Below, piece by piece: positions 10,801 to 18,800 of a stretch of DNA of 64,000 nt. The position numbers were made by a program, and so were the translations under genes. Each line of letters begins with the position of its first letter. The first letter of the stretch is position 1. The DNA comes from Anthopleura xanthogrammica. Its lineage: Eukaryota > Cnidaria > Anthozoa > Actiniaria > Actiniidae. The notes under the pieces are model-generated. The model was not told the DNA's origin. It saw nothing but the letters and a program-made list of their open reading frames with translations, and ran no database searches. The stretch covers positions 6,729,259-6,793,258 of the forward strand of contig OZ025218.1 in assembly GCA_964019055.1 (NCBI GenBank), given 5' to 3'.

Positions 10801-13202
10801 TTGGAGGACTTATCAGGCGTGCGTCTTCTTTGTTTAAACGAGGCCATGATGTCTCGATGTAAATGTATGATCCTTTGAGAGAAAGAGAGAAAAATAGAAT
10901 CTTTTACTTTGCGTATCGGGTGTTTCGATCCCAAGTAATACAATGATAAGCCCGTTAGTGTGTCGAGCAAATGGAAACCATAGGAAGAAGCTAGAAACGT
11001 TGGTCTCTGATGGAAAATATTTTTATAATAATAATATAGTAAAGGAGAGAGAGAGAGGGAATGATAATCCGATTATAGAGTGGAATAGCATGGGGTCTAC
11101 CTAACTCCTTCCCTTCCTCCCTTCCTCCCTTCCTCCCTTCCTCCCTTCCTGTCTCCCTCCCTTGGAACCTACCTGCCTGCCTGCCTACTCACCCATCTAC
11201 CTACCTATCTACCTACCTACCTGCCTACCTACCTACTTACCTACCTACATACAGGTACCTACCTACCTACCTACCTACCTACCTACCTACCTACCTACCT
11301 ACCTACCTACCTACTTACCTACCTACCTACCTACTTACCTACTTACCTACCTACCTACCTACTTAACTACCTACCTACCTACCTACCTACCTACCTATCT
11401 ACCTACCTACTTACCTACCTACCTACCTACCTACCTACCTACCTACCTACCTACCTACTTACCTACCTACCTGCCTACCTACGTACCTAACTACCTACCT
11501 ATCTACCTACTTACCAACCTACCTATCTGGCTACAAGCTTGCCTACATTCCCCGGCCCTTTCTTTCCCCGACCACCGAGACACACACGCCACTGTACGCA
11601 TAATGAAACCAATAATATACTTCAGTTGACATTCATGTTATATTACCTGTTCCAGTCGTGTGGTCATTTTGTGGCCCTGTGAAAGAACTAGGAGTACTTC
11701 CCACTCTTCTGGTCCAATTAAACCGATCGTTGATATCTTGTTGGTATCCACACAGGTCAACATCGAACGAGCAGTCACCAGGAACTGAGAAGAAACAATA
11801 TGAATCAAATTTGCTTATCAAACAATTTATATTTGTGTAGAGTTGCGCCAAGTCGCGCTGGCTAAGGTCTAGGTCAGTCTCCTTTGATTCGAGGGGTTTC
11901 TTCTGGGCTGATCTAAGTCAGGGCATGGCTAACTCACAGATCGAACCCTGAAACAACCTCTGGGCTGATCTAAGTCAGGGCATGTCTAACTCACAGATCG
12001 AACCCTGAAACAACCTCTGGGCTGATCTAAGTCAGGGCATGGCTAACTCACAGATCGAGCCCTGAAACAACCTCTGGGCTGATCTAAGTTAGGACATAGT
12101 TAACACACAGATCCAACCCTGAAACAACCGCTGGGCTGATCTAAGTCAGGGCATGGCTAACTCACAGATAGAGCCCTGAAACAACCTCTGGGCTGATCTA
12201 AGTCAGGGCACAGCTAACTCACAGATCCAACCCTGAAACAACCTCTGGGATGATCTAAGTCAGGGCAATAGTTAACTCACAGATCCAACCCTGAAACAAC
12301 CTCTTGCTGATCTAAGTCAGGGCATGGCTAACTCACAGATCCAACCCTGAAACAACCTCTGGGTTGATCGAAGTCAGGGCATAGCTAACTCACAGATCCA
12401 ACCCAGAAACAACCTCTGGGCTGATCTATAAGTAAGGGCACGGCTAACTCACAGATCGAACCCTGAAACAACCTCCGGGTTGATAAAATTCTGGGCACGG
12501 CTAAATCATGATAAATCGCGAGAATTGGAATTTAACATGTTAGGTTTTGCGGAGGGAGAAATTGTTAAAAACCGGAGGGCCCGGGGAAAATCATCCCATA
12601 TGATGGAGAGTCCAGGGGGACCCGAGGCCCCAGGTCGATGTGAGAGGCGAATTCACTGACGCTATATGCCACGTACCCTTGATGCCTACTATAGCTAGTA
12701 TGAGAGTAAATGGTTTGAACCCAGGAGTAGTAGTGGATTGAGCTAGTATGATAGACTGTAATTGTGTGGCCGTCTATTTTCTTAATGAGAAATAATATCA
12801 TAGAAATAAGTATTAATATATCGCGTGCATAAAAGTAAATTTAGAACAGAGACACTAACCTGCTGAAACGCTGATATGGCAAAGCAACAAAGTCCCACCA
12901 AGTAAAGTAAATTTAGAACAGAGACACTAACCTGCTGAAACGCTGATGGCAAAGCAACAAAGTCCCACCAAGTAAAGTAAATTTAGAACAGAGACACTAA
13001 CCTGCTGAAACGCTGATGGCAAAGCAACAAAGTCCCACCAAGTAAAGTAAATTTAGAACAGAGACACTAACCTGCTGAAACGCTGATGGCAAAGCAACAA
13101 AGTCCCACCAAGTAAAGTAAATTTAGAACAGAGACACTAACCTGCTGAAACGGTGATGGCAAAGCAACAAAGTCCCACCAAGAGAATGTGAAGAAAACCC
13201 AT
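7835..13202 (-). CDS. Secreted MAM-domain trypsin-like serine protease
   Basis: Seven exons (minus): 13202-13142, 11784-11647, 10872-10610, 10175-10028, 9421-9199, 8776-8497 and 8122-7835. They total 1401 nt, or 466 aa, with all phases matching. Residues 1-20 ([20 protein letters not shown]) are a signal peptide. Residues ~25-182 form a MAM domain ([28 protein letters not shown]). A Pro/Gln-rich linker (~190-203) follows. The peptidase starts after the activation site R216|IVGG. The catalytic triad is H262 (TASHC), D315 (YDHDIAL) and S413 (GDSGGP). D407, six residues before the Ser, is the S1 pocket Asp of trypsins, predicting cleavage after Lys/Arg. All key residues are intact, so it is probably an active zymogen exported to the extracellular space or gut. 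MAM domains mediate protein adhesion. Introns hold two SINE-VNTR copies and a CTAC microsatellite; intron 1 repeats the first exon's donor region. Substrate and tissue are unknown. Confidence 0.93.
8831..9130 (+). mobile_element. tRNA-derived SINE with two 57-bp 3' units (copy 1)
   Basis: The head carries a perfect pol III A box TAGCGTAGCGG (8843-8853) and B box GGTTCGATTCC (8886-8896), 33 bp apart as in a tRNA gene. No tRNA cloverleaf persists after the B box. A body of about 100 bp (TTTTTTCCGATTTCCCCC...) leads into two units of the 57-bp repeat and an ATTGATAGAATTTG tail. It lies in the intron between protease exons 5 and 6, antisense to that gene. A heavily decayed relative is at about 45390-45600. 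Confidence 0.75.
9480..10020. other. Protease intron sequence without recognised elements
   Basis: AT-rich intron 4 (10027-9422) holds an (ATA)n run near 9506-9530 and no element that I can relate to the others in the window. Confidence 0.5.
10235..10600. repeat. Short internal repeats in protease intron 3
   Basis: 'TTGCAAGTTGCA'-type direct repeats (10270-10410) are followed by an inverted and direct repeat pair built on CAGGGATAGAGA and AACTCGA (10413-10560). It probably represents decayed mobile DNA; family unknown. Confidence 0.45.
11041..11530. repeat. GA, CTTC and CTAC microsatellites
   Basis: A short (GA)n run is followed by (CTTC)n at about 11104-11150 and a long imperfect (CTAC)n tract to about 11530, all in protease intron 2. 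The 155-codon YLPT-repeat ORF on the plus strand is a repeat artefact. Confidence 0.95.
11890..12690 (-). mobile_element. SINE-VNTR copy 2, about ten 57-bp units
   Basis: On the minus strand a degenerate tRNA-like head starts near 12690 (ATCAAGGGTACGTGGCATAT, then CGCCTCTC and CCTGGACTC, aligning with copy 1). The TTTTCC.../CTCCGCAAAACCTA body is followed by about ten 57-bp units down to ~11893. The element lies in protease intron 1 and in the same orientation as the gene. Units differ by a few substitutions and small indels. Confidence 0.75.
12829..13182. repeat. Five tandem 70-bp copies containing the signal-peptide exon's 3' end and donor
   Basis: Units start at 12901, 12971, 13041 and 13111, plus a first one near 12829 that has 2 extra bases. 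Read on the minus strand, each unit contains the coding end of protease exon 1 (GGGACTTTGTTGCTTTGCC...) and the donor CAG|GTTAGT, followed by the first ~32 bp of the intron. The copy nearest the ATG (13111-13182) is the real exon; the four others are downstream decoys in intron 1. The copies are almost identical, so the expansion is recent. The real exon differs by ACCG versus AGCG. Confidence 0.9.
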
Positions 13203-14508
13203 TGTTCAGTACTTCTCAGAGCCAAAATAAGAGTAAAGAAAGTGTTCTAAAACACCATCTTTTAAATCCTTAGAGTCTATTGTTTCAATTCATGATCAGC
13301 TGAAAAACTACAAAGACTATCATCAAATTTGAATTGTATTGAACTGTCTCTATGTTTTTACAGCTCAAAAAACTCTCAAGTGTTATCAATTCAGCTGAGC
13401 TAGGATGGATTTAACTAATCAAAACATTTGATTGGCAAATTTGATTTTCTTTTAATTTACCCATCTATCTGAATTTACCGTATTTACTGCGTACTACGAG
13501 CTGCCGACTATCTATCTTAATGAGGATATACTCATATATTTTCAAATATTAAATTTTCAAGATGCATGTACTTCAAATATGGCACTTCAAATTTTTTTTC
13601 AGAATTCCCAAGCAATCGTGGGTGCATAATAGCCCACTTTCGATATTCTGATTGAGTGATCAGGGACCGCGCGAGGGGAGGGGCTGGTAAGGCTACATTT
13701 CCAATCTCCAGCCCCACCACTTTTTAGGGTGCTCCGCGGTCCATGATCACGTACAAAGCAATTCAAGACGAGGCTCCGCGGAAGCAACGATGCAATGGAG
13801 TAATCCTAATATATTCTTTTATTTTCCCGGGGCCTCGCCTTGAAATGCATTGTGCGTGATCACTCAACCATGCATGATATCGAGAGTGGGCTATTATATC
13901 TATCGGTTATCGGTTTTCCAACTACCCTCCCCCCCCCCCCCCCCGGCCCCCGCGGTTTCAGCTTCCTTAAACCTAGAAACCAGAATCTTCGCACAAGATT
14001 AAATTACGATCTTGCAGCAATCTTTCTAGTGTTGTTGACTGTATTACAATTTATGTGGTAAAACTGAAGTCCATCCGGTGCCTCAGCCTCTATGAACGCA
14101 GGTTACTACGCTACTTCTCAAAGAAAAGGTTCATCAAAAGACACTTAATTTTTGTTTTTTATTTCTTGGAGGGTGAGGGTGGGTAAAATGGTCATGAGCT
14201 TTTAAACTAAACCAACCCCACCCCCTTCAGATAAATAATGACCGCTCATACTTGCTTCGAACGTGTTTTTTTTTTTTCAGGCTCAATGAGTCAAGCTGGT
14301 CAAACCTTTTTTCAAATTTCTTTCTTTCGTCCGACTTTCGTCTATCTTTCATTTGCTATTTGACTTTCATTCTCGCTGTATTTGTCTTTTTGCATGGCTT
14401 TGTTAGCTCGCTAGAAACGGCTGAACTAACGAACGAAGTCTGATAATTGGATTAGCGAAGCTGATCGGGAAAGGTTTATTTGTCCTTAAAAATCAAGATT
14501 CAATTTCA
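13203..14508. other. Intergenic region between protease and TAF8: promoter side plus decayed foldback repeats
   Basis: 13203-13500 should contain the protease promoter; no TATA box is clear. 13600-13910 holds inverted and direct copies of a repeat marked by 'CAGGGACCG', 'GTGATCA' and 'cctcgcctTGAA'. Related pieces are at 3860-3960, 28680-28810, 41930-42060 and 42700-42815. A C tract lies at about 13929-13944. No gene is supported. Confidence 0.5.
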
Positions 14509-15738
14509 GGTTGTTTCAGGGTTCAATCTGTGAGTTAGACATGCCCTGACTTAGATCAGCCCAGAGGTTGTTTCAGGGTTTGATCTGTGAGTTAGCCATG
14601 CCCTGACTTAGATCAGCCCAGAGGTTGTTTCAGGGTTCGATCTGTGAGTTAGACATGCCCTGACTTAGATCAGCCCAGAGGTTGTTTCAGGGTTCAATCT
14701 GTGAGTTAGCCATGCCCTGACTTAGATCAGCCCAAAGGTTGTTTCAGAGTTCAATCTGTGAGTTAGTCATGCCCTGACTTAGATCAGCCCAGAGGTTGTT
14801 TCAGGGTTCGATCTGTGAGTTAGCCATGCCCTGACTTAGATCAGCCCAGAGGTTGTTTCAGGGTTCAATCTGTGAGTTAGACATGCCCTGACTTAGATCA
14901 GCCCAGAGGTTGTTTCTGGGTTCGATCTGTGAGTTAGACATGCCCTGACTTAGATCAGCCCAGAGGTTGTTTCAGGGTTCAATCTGTGAGTTAGCCGTGC
15001 CCTGACTTAGATCAGCCCAGAGGTTGTTTCAGGGTTGGATCTGTGAGTTAGCCATGCCCTGACTTAGATCAGCCCAGAGGTTGTTTCAGGGTTCGATCTG
15101 TGAGTTAGCCATGCCCTGACTTAGATCAGCCCAGAGGTTGTTTCAGGGTTCAATCTGTGAGTTAGCCATGCCCTAACTTAGATCAGCCCAGAGGTTGTTT
15201 CAGGGTTCAATCTGTGAGTTAGCCATGCCCTGACTTAGATCAGCCCCTAAGAGGTTGTTTCAGGGTTCGATCTGTGAGTTAGACATGCCCTGACTTAGAT
15301 CAGCCCAGAGGTTGTTTCAGGGTTCAATCTGTGAGTTAGCCATGCCCTGACTTAGATCAGCCCAAAGGTTGTTTCAGAGTTCAATCTGTGAGTTAGTCAT
15401 GCCCTGACTTAGATCAGCCCAGAGGTTGTTTCAGGGTTCGATCAGTGAGTTAGCTGTGCCCTGACTTAGATCAGCCCAGAGGTTGTTACAGGGTTCAATC
15501 TGTGAGTTAGCCATGCCCTGACTTAGATCAGCCCAGAGGTTGTTTCAGGGTTTGATCTGTGAGTTAGCCGTGCCCTGACTTAGATCAGCCTAGAGGTTGT
15601 TTCAGGGTTCAATCTGTGAGTTAGCCGTGCCCTGACTTTGATCAGCTCAGAGGTTGTTTCAGGGTTCGATCAGTGAGTTAGCCGTGCCCTGACCCCCCCG
15701 GCTTAGATCAGCCCAGAGGTTGTTTCAGGGATTGATAT
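14509..15738 (+). repeat. 57-bp VNTR, about 21 units (copy 3 of the SINE-VNTR family)
   Basis: Head-to-tail 57-bp units, consensus 'GGTTGTTTCAGGGTTCRATC' + 'TGTGAGTTAGCCATGCCC' + 'TGACTTAGATCAGCCCAGA', run for about 1.2 kb with few differences. The array ends in the family's ATTGATA tail. No SINE head is visible at its left edge, so it is either 5'-truncated or an independently expanded tail. It ends about 145 bp upstream of the TAF8 start codon. Confidence 0.9.
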
Positions 15739-15860
15739 TAGTTCCTATCTAGCTGCCTGTCTTCCTTGCCTGTTTGAAACCTGTCTGTCTGTCTTCTGCC
15801 TGCGTGTCTTTCAATGTGTCTGTCTGTCCTAATTTACCAACCGTGATAGCCTGGCTCAAC

Positions 15861-15891
15861 CACGTGACGTTCCTAATCCAAGATGGCGGCC
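15861..15891 (+). promoter_or_regulatory. TAF8 promoter core: E-box and YY1-type motif at the ATG
   Basis: CACGTGAC (15861-15868) is a bHLH-zip site overlapping a CRE-like TGACGT. AAGATGGCGGCC (15880-15891) matches the YY1 initiator-type motif and contains the start codon. This arrangement is common in short-leader housekeeping genes; assignment is by motif only. Confidence 0.5.
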
Positions 15892-18800
15892 GAAAATGGT
15901 TCTGTACAAAGAAGTATTCTCCAAATGTCGGTCAGTGCTATCTGCAGAGAACAAGGCTTTTCTTCGGCTTCTAGACTCGCAATAGAATCATTGACAGAAA
16001 TGCTTCAAAGTTGTAAGTAAAATTCGACAATCGCTCTTGTAATTCTTTAGCATTTTGACAGTGAACTTTGATTCTTTAGTGGAGACTTACAAACTCAAAT
16101 TTAACAAACTTAGCGTTATAACCACAAAAATATGTGATTGTTTTAACGTGAAAACAAGTTGTGTAATTGTTAAGTTTCGTATTTTTATTAAGGCTAAGTT
16201 TTTTTGTTGAATTTTTTCGTCAGATTTATCAGAATTAGCTCGTAGTGCGAAGACACATTGTGAACTTTCAACTCGAGTCAAACCAACATTAGGAGATGTA
16301 AGAATGGCTCTCATTGATATTGGTAAGTATATTTATAAAGTCTGTTACGATTCAGTATGGGAGAGACGTGGTAGGCTAAAGGTTAAGGCTTCAGGATTGT
16401 GGCCTGGAGGTTAAACTATGGTTACTAAGCAGTCACTGTTTAGTTTCAGTTTATCTAGCCTGACAAGTGTATAATTTGTTCTCGCTCAACTGAAATAACT
16501 GACACAGTCAATCTCTTTACCCAGATGTAAAAATGGGTACCCCAAAGTTGTTGGGGGTACAGTAGTTTGAAAATGCTGGCAGGGGGTAGGGGGACCTGCG
16601 ACAGATTAATAGACCCCTTCAGCATGTCAGAAATATGCAGCTCAATTTGGAAGACAAAACATTAGGTTCCAATTCAGTTTTGTTCTGTCCTTCAAGTTGA
16701 GATGCTTTGACGTCATGTCAAAGGGAACTATAGCCTACAGTATATCTAGTAGGGGTATTGATGTACTCCTATTTGCTTTACGCTACTAAATCTAGAAATA
16801 AGCAGCTACAGCTGTATGATGGATCTTAGTGGTACTCCTGATTGGGGTCATGACAGACCATAGTTATTGTCCATAGATTGTCCTGTCAAAATTATCAAAA
16901 AACTCTGATAAAAACATACAGTTTATCAAAGTCAGGACATGCCTTATTCATGTCTCAGATCACACTTTTCTTTTGAGCTCCCTGACAAGGAACGAATGAA
17001 AAATGCCAATCCAACAGCCACTTTTTGTGATTGGCTAATTCAATAGGTAGTTTCAGAAAATATCCAGTTCGTCTTGCACAAAAATGGCAATTATTTCTTT
17101 GTCTAGAAAGCTATTAAGAGAATATATATTGATATAGAATCCCAGAGGGGAGGGGGGGGGGGGGGTTAAACAGGTATGGAATTCCTTGTGCCAGGGGGCT
17201 TGAATCATTTCAGGGTTTCCTAAGGCAAGGTGGGTAAGAAGTTCGATGCCACCCATGGTATGGGTTGGATTTTTTTATACTAGGAAATTGTTTAAACTAA
17301 AACCAGGGAAAAGCAGGTTCTAGAACAAAAAGAGTCAATGAACTTTGTTTCTTAATAAAAGCCAAAAGAAATGCTCTGGAAAAGAAAATGCCTTTGTTTG
17401 GAATTTGACATCATTTATTAACTGTTTTTGTTAAAATGTTAAAATGATTCTGTTCCTACAGGGTATGACCTCAATCTTGAGTACCACAAAGCTAATTAGC
17501 TTTGTGGTACTCAAGATTGAGGTCATACCCTGTAACAGGCCATAGTTATTGGCCATATATTTATTATCTTATCATAAAACTCTGAATGTTTTACTGTTTT
17601 TATGTGTTTAGGGGCTGATCTTGATTCTGTTCCTATTTATGCTTAGTGGTACTCGTGATTGGGGTCATACCCTGTAACAGGCCATAGTTATTGGCCATAT
17701 ATTATCCTGTCAAAATTATCATAAAACTCTGACTGTTATACTGTTTTGATGTGTTTAGGGGCGGATCTTGATTCTATTCCTACTTATGCTAAAAGACATC
17801 ATAGGCTCCATTTATCAAATCGTAAGTAAGCAGACGCTTGAAAACTTCTGCAATTGAATATAATAACACATATCAGAGTTACACATTCTCCATTGCCTTA
17901 AAACGTTTGCTCTATTTCACTATGACGTCACAGTGATGCTGTGATGTCATAGTGAAATAGGGCAATTGTTTTAAGTTGTGGCTTTTGGGTTAGTTTCTAC
18001 ACATTTACTATATTGTTGACCCAAATGCCTCGACTTGAAAGAGTTGTTTGAAGGCATTGAAGTGTAACTCTGATATCGGTTATCGTAGGGTGTTAATATG
18101 AGCAATATGAGCGGCTAATTATCTGTATGTAGAGGGAGGAAAACTGGAGAAAAACTCTTGAAACACAGGAGAGAACTAACAAGCATCTCCACTCACTGAC
18201 AATGAACCTAGTTAAATAGACTCTTTGGAGCACGTTGGAATGCAGCTCAATTTGGAGGGCAAAACAAAAGAATTTAAATTTCCTGAGAATTGGAACCTAT
18301 TGTTTTTCTCTCCAAATTGAGCTGCATTCCGACGTGCTGCAAGGGGTCTATTAAACCAAGGTCACATGGGTGAGAGGCAAGTACTTTATAAACACTATAT
18401 CTACGAAATAATTACACAATATTTTTGTAATTGTTTCAGCTTTAAAGTCAAGAGTAACACCAACCCCAAAAGCATTAGAAGCTGGTCAAAAACAACCTCG
18501 TCCTTCATACATTCCTCCACATTTACCAGCATTTCCTGATCCACACTCTTACGTCAAGACACCAGTAAGTTTGAATAAATTTGAACTTTTTTATTTATCT
18601 TTATTCTGGTACATGATATGGATCATTCTTACACAATCAACCAATCATTAACCAGAGTGATGCTAGAGCCAATCAGGGTTTATAATTCATCATCTTCAGT
18701 TGGACCTTGTGTTGTAATCTCCCCAAATCCCTCTGTAGAGCTTTTAAAGTATGATAATCTCCTTTATAGGCCTTTTTAAAAAATGGTGGCCAAAAATTCA

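Noticed and set aside
11162..11629. 155-codon YLPT-repeat protein
   Set aside because: It is a (CTAC)n microsatellite inside a protease intron.
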